Of a DNA stretch of 7,304 nt, positions 1-6,970 are shown in pieces; the stretch's first letter is position 1; each line of letters starts with the position of its first letter. The notes beneath the pieces were generated by a model. It saw only the letters and a program-made list of their open reading frames with translations, searched no databases and was not told the origin of the DNA. A program made the position numbers and the translations under genes. Source of the stretch: an uncultured Clostridia bacterium (lineage in GTDB: Bacteria > Bacillota > Clostridia > Oscillospirales > Acutalibacteraceae); the NCBI GenBank assembly GCA_947174455.1, contig CAMWIZ010000037.1, positions 1-7,304 of the forward strand, read 5' to 3'.

Positions 1-37
1 GCTAAGTGGACTTTATTGAAAAACAAGGAGGATTTTC

Positions 38-946
38 ATGAAAAAAGTTTTAATTACAGGCGGTACTATCTTTGTAAGCAAGTACATAGCAACGCACTTT
101 GCAGCCAAAAACAATACTGAAGTTTATGTACTTAACCGAAACAATCACCCGCAGGTTGAGGGAGTGAAGCTCATACAATGTGACAAAAACAATATAGGCA
201 ACGCTCTGAAAAACTACAGTTTTGACACAGTAATAGCGGTAAACACCTATACGGGTAGTGAAATGAAAACTTTAATTGACGCACTTGACAAGATTAACGA
301 TTTTATATTTATCAGTTCCAGTGCGGTATACCCTGAATCACTTCCACAGCCGTTTTGTGAAGATATGGAAGTTGGTGTAAACTCTGTTTGGGGTAATTAC
401 GGCACAAACAAAATCGATGCAGAAAACCTGCTTCTAAGCCAAGTTCCACAGGCGTACATACTTCGTCCTCCTTACTTATATGGAAGTATGCAAAATTTGT
501 ACAGAGAAGGTTTTGTTTTTGACTGTGCCATGCAAAACCGTCCGTTCTGTATACCCAAGGATGGCAAAATGAACCTGCAATTTTTCCATGTTAAAGACCT
601 ATGCAGATTTATTGACATTTTACTGAGTACACACCCAAATCAGCACATCTTCAACGTTGGCAACAAAGAGAGCGTTGACATAAATACGTTTGTACAGGAA
701 TGTTATAATGTTGTGGGTGCTAAGCTTGAAAAAATATATGTTTCGGAAGTTCATACGCAAAGAAGCTTTTTCCCCTTTCATGATTACGACTACCGCTTAG
801 ATGTAAGTAAAATGTGTGAGTTAATGCCAACAACCATGCCCCTTTCCGATGGTTTAAGGGATTCTTTTTTGTGGTATAAGGATAATATGCAAAGTGTTAA
901 CAGGAAAAACTACATAGAATATATTGATAAAAATATTTTATGCTAA
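38..946 (+). CDS. NAD(P)-dependent epimerase/dehydratase, extended SDR family (302 aa)
   Basis: This is a complete cytosolic SDR-fold oxidoreductase or epimerase of unknown substrate, probably a nucleotide sugar or similar carbonyl or hydroxyl compound. Residues 4-14 (VLITGGTIFVS) form the Rossmann dinucleotide loop. The third glycine of the usual GxxGxxG is Ser14, which I believe from memory is normal in a clostridial subfamily with GGTxFVS. Beta-strand 2 ends in N33-R34, which hints at NADP rather than NAD. The catalytic set is visible as S95 in the SSSAVY stretch and the YxxxK pair Y121/K125 in YGTNK. A conserved RPPYLYG stretch follows near residue 143. The start is fixed by AAGGAGG at 25-31, six bases before the ATG. 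No signal peptide or membrane segment is seen. The gene converges on ilvD, so it need not share the BCAA role. The family is confident; the substrate is not known. Confidence 0.88.
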   Translation: MKKVLITGGTIFVSKYIATHFAAKNNTEVYVLNRNNHPQVEGVKLIQCDKNNIGNALKNYSFDTVIAVNTYTGSEMKTLIDALDKINDFIFISSSAVYPESLPQPFCEDMEVGVNSVWGNYGTNKIDAENLLLSQVPQAYILRPPYLYGSMQNLYREGFVFDCAMQNRPFCIPKDGKMNLQFFHVKDLCRFIDILLSTHPNQHIFNVGNKESVDINTFVQECYNVVGAKLEKIYVSEVHTQRSFFPFHDYDYRLDVSKMCELMPTTMPLSDGLRDSFLWYKDNMQSVNRKNYIEYIDKNILC

Positions 947-1027
947 TCTATTTGGTTATTTTATAATATATTAAACAAGTCTAAACAAAAACACGTCGAG
1001 AGTTAGTTTTGCTTTCATAAAGGCTTG

Positions 1028-1187
1028 ATACTAATTCTACTCCCATTAGTAGACAATATTCGGCGTTAAATTCCGCATATCTGCGTCAGAAAACCTTACC
1101 GGGCGACAGCCCGCTTGCGGCTTTCTTCCTTAATCTGCTAAATTTTCCGCTCGAATCTTTATCTACTCTTGAGAGTAGAATTAGTAT
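1028..1187. mobile_element. MITE-like palindromic element, 160 bp, in the epimerase-ilvD gap
   Basis: The ends are inverted repeats. ATACTAATTCTACTC (1028-1042) is repeated perfectly inverted at 1173-1187. The match extends to 23 of 26 bases (1028-1053 against 1162-1187), and a weaker match continues inward to about 1079 and 1136 with small indels. Each terminal repeat holds its own small hairpin: TCTACT/AGTAGA at 1036-1053 and TCTACTC/GAGTAGA at 1162-1179. The apex contains CGGGC-GACA-GCCCG (1100-1113). It has no coding capacity. A TA dinucleotide sits inside each end (1029-1030 and 1185-1186), which could be a TA target duplication as in IS630/mariner-type MITEs, but this is unproven. As RNA it could fold into one long hairpin. 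Confidence 0.6.
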
Positions 1188-1200
1188 GAACTAAACTTTT

Positions 1201-1215
1201 ACAGGCTTTGCCTGT
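1201..1215. other. Small perfect hairpin ACAGGC-TTT-GCCTGT
   Basis: A 6-bp perfect stem with a 3-base loop lies between the palindromic element and the shared terminator. It lacks an adjacent T-run on either strand, so it is not a convincing terminator. The rest of the 947-1305 gap outside the listed elements shows no gene, promoter or RNA that I can support. Confidence 0.3.
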
Positions 1216-1249
1216 CTATAAAAAATTTGAGAGAACTTTTTGTGAAATA

Positions 1250-1290
1250 AAAAATTGCGATAACCTCACTATGGGGGCATCGCAATTTTT
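1250..1290. terminator. Bidirectional intrinsic terminator between the epimerase gene and ilvD
   Basis: A perfect 12-bp stem is formed by AAAAATTGCGAT (1250-1261) and ATCGCAATTTTT (1279-1290) around a 17-base loop. The A-rich left arm and T-rich right arm give a T-tract in both directions: TTTTTATTT on the plus strand and TTTTTTATTT on the minus strand. It begins 15 bases past the ilvD stop codon, so it should end ilvD transcription. It can also stop transcripts coming from the convergent epimerase gene. Confidence 0.8.
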
Positions 1291-1305
1291 ATTTATCTCA
1301 TAATA

Positions 1306-2973
1306 TTACTGTTTCATTACGGCACCCTTATCGGCACTGCTTACAAGCTTAGCATACCTTGACAGCCAGCCTGACTTAATGTTCGGCTCAGGTGCTACAT
1401 ACTTAGCTTTACGCTCTGCAAGTACCTCGTCAGATACCTCCAGTGTAATAGATGCATTGGGGATATCTATACTAATCATATCGCCGTCCTCAACCAAACC
1501 GATTGTACCGCCGTCTGCCGCCTCAGGCGAAACGTGTCCGATTGACGCTCCACGGCTTGCACCTGAAAAACGTCCGTCCGTAATAAGTGCTACGGTCTTG
1601 TCAAGCTTCATACCTGCAAGTGCACTTGTCGGGTTGAGCATTTCTCTCATACCGGGGCCGCCCTTTGGACCTTCATAGCGAATTACAACTACATCTCCAT
1701 CAACTATTTCAGAGTTGTAAATTGCCTTTATAGCATCGTCCTCGCTATTGAACACCCTTGCAGGACCTTTATGCTGAAGCATCTCGGGTGCTACGGCACT
1801 TCTCTTAACTACGCAGCCATTCTCAGCAAGATTACCCCAAAGAATCTGAATACCGCCTGTTGAGCTGTACGGATTGTCAATCGTTCTGATAGACTTTGTA
1901 TCCTTAATGTACGCACCCTTGATATTTTCAGCAATAGTTTTTCCTGTTGCGGTTATGATGCTTGTATCGATAAGTCCTGCCTTAGCAAGCTCAGCCTGTA
2001 CGGCAGGAATACCGCCTGCTGCATTCAAATCCTGCATATGTGTCGGACCGGCAGGTGCAAGGTGACAAAGATTAGGAACCTTTGCACTCATCTCGTTAAA
2101 AAGTTTAAGGTCAAACGGAACTCCTGCCTCGTTTGCAATAGCAAGCAAATGAAGTACACTGTTCGAGGAACATCCCAGAGCCATATCGCAGGCAAGTGCG
2201 TTAAGCAATGACTTTTCGTTTATGATGTCACGGGCACAAATGTTGCGGTTAACAAGCTCCATTATAGCCATGCCTGCGTGCTTTGCAAGTGCAGTTCTGC
2301 CCGAATATACAGCAGGGATAGTACCGTTGCCCGGAAGTGCTATGCCGAGTGACTCGCACAGGCAGTTCATACTATTCGCCGTGTACATACCTGCACAAGA
2401 GCCGCAGCCGGGGCAAACACTCTGCTCTATTCCTGTAAGACCTTCCTCGTCAATTATTCCTGCCTTGTAGGAGCCTACGGCTTCAAACATCTTGGACAGG
2501 GATACCTCCTCGTCTTCGTATTTGCCTGCAAGCATCGGACCGCCGCTGCACACTACAGCAGGAATATTTAATCTTACTGCAGCCATAACCATACCGGGAA
2601 CAATTTTGTCGCAGTTAGGTACAAGCACAAGACCGTCCATCTGATGTGCTATTGCCATTGTTTCCACAGAATCTGCAATAAGCTCACGGGATGCAAGCGA
2701 GTACTTCATTCCTATATGACCCATAGCTATACCGTCACAGACACCTATTGACGGTATCATGATAGGCGTACCGCCAGCCATTCTTACGCCTGCCTTTACA
2801 GCCTCTGTAATTTTATCAAGATGGTAGTGTCCCGGAACTATTTCACTGTGTGCGGAAACAACACCGATAAGCGGACGCTCCAGTTCTTCCTTAGTGTAAC
2901 CCATTGCATAGAACAGACTCCTGTTCGGGGCACGTTCAGCACCCTTGGTTACGTTATCACTTCTCATATCCAT
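1306..2973 (-). CDS. ilvD: Dihydroxy-acid dehydratase IlvD (555 aa)
   Basis: IlvD dehydrates 2,3-dihydroxy-isovalerate and 2,3-dihydroxy-3-methylvalerate to the 2-keto acids that precede valine/leucine and isoleucine. It is a cytosolic iron-sulfur enzyme of the IlvD/Edd family. Counting from the chosen start, [10 protein letters not shown] places C121 and [10 protein letters not shown] (187-196) supplies the other cluster cysteines. The N-terminal region reads EIVPGHYHL instead of the PCNIHL of [2Fe-2S] homologues, so it resembles the oxygen-labile [4Fe-4S] E. coli type, as fits an anaerobe. The C-terminal TDGRFSG and IGHVSPEA motifs are intact and the length is normal. A GTG at 2982 overlaps the Shine-Dalgarno site, so the ATG at 2973 is preferred; an ATG at 2967 is possible. 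A terminator separates it from ilvC, so it is probably transcribed on its own. Confidence 0.97.
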   Translation of the reverse strand: MDMRSDNVTKGAERAPNRSLFYAMGYTKEELERPLIGVVSAHSEIVPGHYHLDKITEAVKAGVRMAGGTPIMIPSIGVCDGIAMGHIGMKYSLASRELIADSVETMAIAHQMDGLVLVPNCDKIVPGMVMAAVRLNIPAVVCSGGPMLAGKYEDEEVSLSKMFEAVGSYKAGIIDEEGLTGIEQSVCPGCGSCAGMYTANSMNCLCESLGIALPGNGTIPAVYSGRTALAKHAGMAIMELVNRNICARDIINEKSLLNALACDMALGCSSNSVLHLLAIANEAGVPFDLKLFNEMSAKVPNLCHLAPAGPTHMQDLNAAGGIPAVQAELAKAGLIDTSIITATGKTIAENIKGAYIKDTKSIRTIDNPYSSTGGIQILWGNLAENGCVVKRSAVAPEMLQHKGPARVFNSEDDAIKAIYNSEIVDGDVVVIRYEGPKGGPGMREMLNPTSALAGMKLDKTVALITDGRFSGASRGASIGHVSPEAADGGTIGLVEDGDMISIDIPNASITLEVSDEVLAERKAKYVAPEPNIKSGWLSRYAKLVSSADKGAVMKQ

Positions 2974-2988
2974 TATTAACACTCCTTT
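2974..2988 (-). promoter_or_regulatory. ilvD ribosome binding site that decides the start
   Basis: On the minus strand AAAGGAG (2988-2982) lies 8 bases before the ATG at 2973. The upstream in-frame GTG (2982-2980) uses the last G of this site as its first base, so it cannot be the start. The ATG at 2967 would be 14 bases away, which is too far. Confidence 0.8.
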
Positions 2989-3002
2989 TATTGAGGTTAT
3001 AC

Positions 3003-3072
3003 TGTTTACATTTTATCAAAAACGACCTTGCAAAATTGATTTAATTTTATCAAAAAACAACTTTGTAAACAA
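3003..3072 (-). promoter_or_regulatory. Candidate ilvD promoter with duplicated TGATAAAAT boxes and inverted TGTTTACA sites
   Basis: Read on the minus strand, TTGTTT (3072-3067), a 17-base spacer and TAAAAT (3049-3044) preceded by TGA give a plausible extended -10 promoter for a vegetative sigma factor. A start near 3037 would leave a leader of roughly 60 bases before ilvD. The 13-base core TTTTTGATAAAAT occurs twice, 34 bases apart (plus-strand 3010-3022 and 3044-3056). The palindromic pair TGTTTACA (3003-3010) and TGTAAACA (3064-3071) brackets the promoter, one copy overlapping the -35. This looks like an operator arrangement, but no regulator is identified. Confidence 0.42.
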
Positions 3073-3192
3073 GCAGAACTTTATGTAAAAGCTTTTTCCA
3101 AATCCCTCAGTATTGCAGAAGAATCGCCTTGTTTAATTTAAGGAACACCGCAAAAATTACATTTTGCAATTTACATTTCCAAAGGAAACATA

Positions 3193-3426
3193 TTAAGGAA
3201 GCACTGATTAAATATGGTGCTTAGATTGCGAAATCGGATTTTCAGACAAATTGGACGAAAATACCGCAGGAATACTGGTCTGTCGGTCAACCCCTCTGTC
3301 ACTTCGTGACACCTCCCCCACAGGGGGAGATCACGTATTTCAAGGGATTTAAGTTCAATTTAACGAAAAGCCGCAAGCAAGATGAGAGCCAAGCCCTTAG
3401 GCGGTATATATTCAGGGGTTCCTTAA
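3193..3426. mobile_element. Inner TTAAGGAA-ended inverted-repeat element, apparently nested
   Basis: TTAAGGAA (3193-3200) and TTCCTTAA (3419-3426) are perfect inverted ends. The match continues inward, with about 18 of the first 25 bases agreeing, both ends carrying CTGA after the GGAA. The left end also has an AAGCAC/GTGCTT hairpin (3199-3222), and CAGAC/GTCTG pair at 3243-3247 and 3278-3282. With the outer copy at 3138-3145 there are three TTAAGGAA boxes. The simplest reading is one MITE inside, or beside, a related one. No transposase is encoded. Confidence 0.45.
3297..3330. repeat. REP-like double hairpin (GTCACTTCGTGAC plus CTCCCCC/GGGGGAG)
   Basis: Two adjacent hairpins lie here: TGTCAC-TTC-GTGACA (3297-3311) and CTCCCCC-ACA-GGGGGAG (3313-3329). 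On the minus strand the second stem extends to 9 bp with one G-U pair, while on the plus strand that position is C-A, so the minus-strand RNA folds better. Intergenic repeats of this general form are, from memory, scattered through genomes of gut Clostridia. Only one copy is in this window, so its repeat status cannot be shown here. Confidence 0.5.
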
Positions 3427-3443
3427 AGCTACGGTGTTCTCTT

Positions 3444-3473
3444 AAAAAATTGGAGTGCCGCTGCGGACACTCC
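3444..3473 (-). terminator. Intrinsic terminator downstream of ilvC
   Basis: On the minus strand the stem is GGAGTG-T-CCG, loop CAG, CGG-CACTCC (3473-3452), nine base pairs with one bulged T, followed by AATTTTTT (3451-3444). This is a strong rho-independent signal about 83 bases past the ilvC stop. It ends the ilvBNC transcript and means ilvD needs its own promoter or read-through. Confidence 0.82.
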
Positions 3474-3481
3474 ATTGGTGA

Positions 3482-3541
3482 CTGATATAAGCTGCCCCAT
3501 ATCAGCCCTATTACATCCACGGAAGCCGTAACCGCCGGTGG
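3482..3541 (-). other. Two further hairpins between the ilvC stop and its terminator
   Basis: CTGATAT (3482-3488) pairs with ATATCAG (3499-3505) around a 10-base loop. CCACGG (3517-3522) pairs with CCGGTGG (3535-3541) with one bulged G. With the terminator they make three consecutive stem-loops in the 3' untranslated region of ilvC, which could protect the message end from 3' exonucleases. The role is inferred from structure only. Confidence 0.4.
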
Positions 3542-3556
3542 ATTGTTTACAAAGAA

Positions 3557-4555
<999 letters not shown>

Positions 4556-4606
4556 TTACTTCCCCTTTTTTATAAAAAAATTTATCTTTATAAGCAATAA
4601 GCAAAA

Positions 4607-5101
4607 TCACTTAACAAGTTTAACATTGCCACGCTGAATTGCTGTAACTCCCGTGCGGCACATCTCCATTATATCATATATTTTTAAATTTTCAATAAAA
4701 GAATCAATTTTTGCAGGCTTTCCTGCCAATTCAAAAACTATGCTGCCAACAGAGATATCAATAATTTTCGCATTGTAGATAGTGGCAAGCTCCAAAAGTG
4801 AGCTTCTGTTGCCTGCATCCTGTGCAATTTTTATAATTAGCAGCTCTCTTATAAGGCTGTCCTTAGGTTCAAGCTCGAATATGCCCACATATTCCTCCAG
4901 CTTTTTTGTCTGCTTGATAATCTGCTCAATTTCCTCCTCGCTGCCGCTTGTTGTAATAGTTACCCTTGAAAGAGAACTGTCATTTGTTGCGGAAACGTTA
5001 AGGCTGTCAATATTAAAGCCTCTTTGGCAGAAAAGCGAGGACAATCTTGCAAGAACACCCTCGTGGTTCTTAACCAATACGCTGATATATTTCTTATCCA
5101 T
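4607..5101 (-). CDS. ilvN: Acetolactate synthase small (regulatory) subunit IlvN/IlvH (164 aa)
   Basis: This is the regulatory subunit of acetohydroxyacid synthase. It binds and activates IlvB and confers valine feedback inhibition. The N-terminal ACT domain covers roughly residues 4-76, with NHEGVLARLSSLF (12-24) and RGFNIDSLNVS (27-37). It aligns with E. coli IlvH, and the valine-site residues N11, G14 and N29 there correspond to N12, G15 and N30 here, so feedback control should be retained. The second domain begins at RELLIIKI and ends with RTGVTAIQRG, as in the family, and length matches the usual 160-165 aa. AGGGGG (5116-5111) lies immediately after the ilvB stop and 9 bases before the ATG, so translation is probably coupled. 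The name ilvH would be equally acceptable. Confidence 0.96.
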   Translation of the reverse strand: MDKKYISVLVKNHEGVLARLSSLFCQRGFNIDSLNVSATNDSSLSRVTITTSGSEEEIEQIIKQTKKLEEYVGIFELEPKDSLIRELLIIKIAQDAGNRSSLLELATIYNAKIIDISVGSIVFELAGKPAKIDSFIENLKIYDIMEMCRTGVTAIQRGNVKLVK

Positions 5102-5117
5102 CGCAGTGTACCCCCTA

Positions 5118-6776
5118 TTATTCGTAAATGATATTGTCAGCAGTGCCGCCGGCAGGAATCATTGGGAGAACTCTCTCCTCTCTGTCAACAATACACTCAA
5201 TCCATGCAGGGCCGCCGTTCTTCATTGCGTCCTCAAGGGCAGCCTTGAACTCTTCGTTTGTTCTGCAGGTATAACCCTTAGCACCAAATCCCTCTGCAAC
5301 CTTTGCATAATCAGTCTTACGCTCAGGCTCGCTTGCTGCATACCTTTTGCCATAGAAAGTGGTCTGCCACTGTCTAACCATACCCAGAACCTCGTTGTTT
5401 ACTATAACCGTAATGATAGGCAGATTATAGCTTACAGCCGTACAAGCCTCGTTCATGTTCATGTGGAAAGAGCCGTCGCCAGTTATATGAAAAACGTGCT
5501 CTCTGCCTGTTCCGACAGCCGCACCGATAGCCGCACCATAGCCGTAGCCCATGGTACCGAGTCCGCCGCTTGTGAGGAAATTATTGGCATTTACATGGTG
5601 CAGATACTGAGCCGCCCACATTTGATGCTGACCTACGTCCGTAGTATACAGAGCGTTTTCGCCTGCTGCATCGCTGAGTATGTCCATAATATCCTTTGGA
5701 TGAAGCTTATCGCCGCCCATTGACCTTGGATATCCTCTCATAAATGAACCCAGTTCCTCAAACCATGCGTCATGCTTTGCAGAAACGATAAGTTTTTCAA
5801 GGTTTGCGAGTATGGTTTCCGCATCGCCAATAACATTATAGTCCGTTTTTACATTCTTGTCGATTTCGCTCTGATCTATATCAATCTGAATAATTGTTGC
5901 TTTCTTAGCAAACTTGCCTGGTGAAAGTGCAACTCTGTCTGAAAAACGTGCACCAACCGCAATTACTACGTCTGCCTTATCCACTGCCTTGTTAGCTATA
6001 ACCGAGCCGTGCATACCGAGTATTCCAAGGTTTTCCGGCATATCGTAACGCATAAGACCGGTTGCCATTATAGTGTGTGTTACAGGAATGTTTGCTTTTT
6101 CAACAATATTCCTGATAAGCTCACCTGCACCAGATGTCTTTGCACCGCCGCCAATAAACATAACAGGCTTTTCTGCCTTATTGATAACCTCTGCAATTTT
6201 TGCAAGGCTGTCACCGTCAATATATGACTTTTTCTCGGGAACCTGCTTTGCTGCCGGCTCGTACTCAATAACCTCTGCCGTAATATCCTTAGGAATATCA
6301 ACTAAAACAGGACCGGGTCTGCCACTGCTCGCAATGGCAAAAGCACTGCGTAGGGTTGGTGCAAGATCCTCAATACTGCGAACAACAAAATTGTGCTTTG
6401 TTATAGGCATGGTAATACCTGCAATGTAAACCTCCTGAAAGCTGTCACGTCCGATAAGGTTCCTCGGCACGTTTCCTGTAATGGCAACCATAGGCACACT
6501 GTCCATGTATGCTGTTGCAATACCTGTTACAAGGTTTGTTGCACCCGGACCGCTTGTTGCAAGTACAACTCCTGTTTTGCCCGTTGCACGTGCATATCCG
6601 TCCGCTGCGTGAGCCGCACCCTGCTCGTGAGCCGTGATAACGTGCTTGATTCTATCCTGATATTCATAGAGTGCGTCGTAAATATTGAGAACCGTACCGC
6701 CCGGATAACCGAATACTGTATCTACACCGTTCTCAAGCAATACTTCTGCTACTATCTGTGAACCGTTTAACTTCAT
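5118..6776 (-). CDS. ilvB: Acetolactate synthase large (catalytic) subunit IlvB (552 aa)
   Basis: IlvB condenses two pyruvates to acetolactate, or pyruvate with 2-ketobutyrate to acetohydroxybutyrate, using TPP, Mg2+ and a structural FAD. It is the committed BCAA step and acts as a complex with IlvN. The pyrimidine-binding domain contains GYPGG (23-27) and the TPP-activating glutamate E51 in AHEQGA. ARATGKTG and TSGPGATN follow at 62-81. The central FAD domain is about 190-325. The C-terminal pyrophosphate domain has the Mg/TPP motif GDGSFHMNMNE (433-443) and MVRQWQ (466-471), whose W470 lies at the usual herbicide-site tryptophan. The presence of FAD-domain sequence and the ilvN partner argue for a biosynthetic rather than catabolic (AlsS) enzyme. 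AAAGGG (6789-6784) precedes the ATG by 7 bases. It is the first gene of ilvBNC, behind a structured leader. Confidence 0.97.
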   Translation of the reverse strand: MKLNGSQIVAEVLLENGVDTVFGYPGGTVLNIYDALYEYQDRIKHVITAHEQGAAHAADGYARATGKTGVVLATSGPGATNLVTGIATAYMDSVPMVAITGNVPRNLIGRDSFQEVYIAGITMPITKHNFVVRSIEDLAPTLRSAFAIASSGRPGPVLVDIPKDITAEVIEYEPAAKQVPEKKSYIDGDSLAKIAEVINKAEKPVMFIGGGAKTSGAGELIRNIVEKANIPVTHTIMATGLMRYDMPENLGILGMHGSVIANKAVDKADVVIAVGARFSDRVALSPGKFAKKATIIQIDIDQSEIDKNVKTDYNVIGDAETILANLEKLIVSAKHDAWFEELGSFMRGYPRSMGGDKLHPKDIMDILSDAAGENALYTTDVGQHQMWAAQYLHHVNANNFLTSGGLGTMGYGYGAAIGAAVGTGREHVFHITGDGSFHMNMNEACTAVSYNLPIITVIVNNEVLGMVRQWQTTFYGKRYAASEPERKTDYAKVAEGFGAKGYTCRTNEEFKAALEDAMKNGGPAWIECIVDREERVLPMIPAGGTADNIIYE

Positions 6777-6782
6777 AGTATA

Positions 6783-6808
6783 TCCCTTTCCCTATTCGGG
6801 AACGTCCC
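6783..6808 (-). promoter_or_regulatory. Possible ribosome-binding-site switch in front of ilvB
   Basis: On the minus strand three GGGA copies (6808-6805, 6792-6789, 6786-6783) flank one TTCCC (6802-6798). The third GGGA is part of the ilvB Shine-Dalgarno site. TTCCC can pair with the middle copy as a 5-bp hairpin (TTCCC-GAATA-GGGAA), with the first copy, or with the Shine-Dalgarno copy itself. These pairings exclude each other, so the site could be open or hidden. This is a structural inference without comparative support. Confidence 0.35.
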
Positions 6809-6836
6809 TTTCTTATAATTTTTTTGATAATCCGCT

Positions 6837-6923
6837 GTGCTGCCAATCGCTTTCTATATTCAAGAGAATTTTGTCCGTGGTACAAACACGCAGACCTCAA
6901 CTGAAGTCCGTAATTAACAGCAC
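6837..6923 (-). ncRNA. Candidate structured leader RNA upstream of ilvB
   Basis: In minus-strand RNA the segment 6923-6912 (GUGCUGUUAAUU) pairs with 6848-6837 (GAUUGGCAGCAC) in 12 consecutive pairs, three of them G-U. Those three would be C-A mismatches in a plus-strand transcript, which points to minus-strand transcription. Inside this helix lie a hairpin at 6910-6891 (eight pairs, two G-U, loop AGUU) and, directly next to it, CGUG/CACG (6890-6876, loop of seven). A weak UUCU/AGAA stem (6868-6852) may be a third arm. The 3' arm of the first hairpin can instead pair with GAC at 6875-6873, so alternative folds exist. I see no T-box sequence and no U-tract terminator, and I do not recognise a named RNA family. 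It could be a BCAA-responsive leader. Confidence 0.42.
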
Positions 6924-6969
6924 TGACGCAAATTATTAGGAAAATACGAGGTATGAGGTATGCTGTAAT
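6916..6969 (-). other. Ile/Leu/Val-rich codon run at the 5' side of the ilvB leader
   Basis: One minus-strand frame just after the ridA stop reads ITAYLIPRIFLIICVSAV, with 9 of 18 residues Ile, Leu or Val. Its last codons overlap the 5' arm of the 12-bp leader helix, the layout expected of a BCAA attenuator peptide. However, no ATG or GTG with a ribosome binding site lies in this frame. The nearest start-like codon is a TTG at 6993 inside ridA, with GAGG directly against it. The frame stays open into ilvB. The region also has the direct repeat GAGGTAT twice (6948-6961). Translation is therefore doubtful and the run could reflect AT-rich DNA. Confidence 0.25.
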
Positions 6970-6970
6970 T

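Larger units (their letters stand above)
3137..3446. mobile_element. Outer TTAA-ended inverted-repeat element in the ilvC-ilvD gap
   Basis: TTTAAGGAACACCG (3137-3150) is repeated inverted as CGGTGTTC-T-CTTAAA (3432-3446), differing by a single extra base. TTAA occurs at both ends (3138-3141 and 3442-3445) and could be the target site. The interior has no convincing gene. It carries small hairpins GCAAAA/TTTTGC (3150-3167) and TTTCC/GGAAA (3176-3188) plus a second inverted-repeat element. It lies directly against the T-tract of the ilvC terminator. I call it MITE-like from structure alone. Confidence 0.45.

Noticed and set aside
1201..1230. Terminator for the epimerase gene at the ACAGGC/GCCTGT hairpin
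   Set aside because: The hairpin is followed by an A-run, not a T-run, on the plus strand. The stem at 1250-1290 is a far better terminator.
2974..2982. GTG start adding three residues to IlvD
   Set aside because: The GTG overlaps the Shine-Dalgarno sequence itself. The ATG at 2973 is correctly spaced.
3299..3520. Minus-strand open frame of 73 codons between ilvC and ilvD
   Set aside because: It covers a terminator, the hairpins and inverted-repeat ends, has no convincing ribosome binding site, and the protein has no recognisable features.
4569..4597. Promoter-like TTGCTT, 17 bases, TATAAA just upstream of ilvC
   Set aside because: Its transcription start would fall at about 4562, on the ilvC ribosome binding site, so it could not give a translatable message. 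The match is expected in AT-rich DNA.
4782..5723. Long plus-strand open frame of 313 codons
   Set aside because: It lies antisense to the clear ilvB and ilvN genes, its translation resembles no family I know, and it is a codon-bias shadow.
6777..6970. T-box riboswitch or CodY box before ilvB
   Set aside because: No AGGGTGGNACCGCG-like antiterminator sequence or terminator is present on the minus strand. The best CodY-like match (around 6931-6946) has about five mismatches in 15 and is not meaningful.
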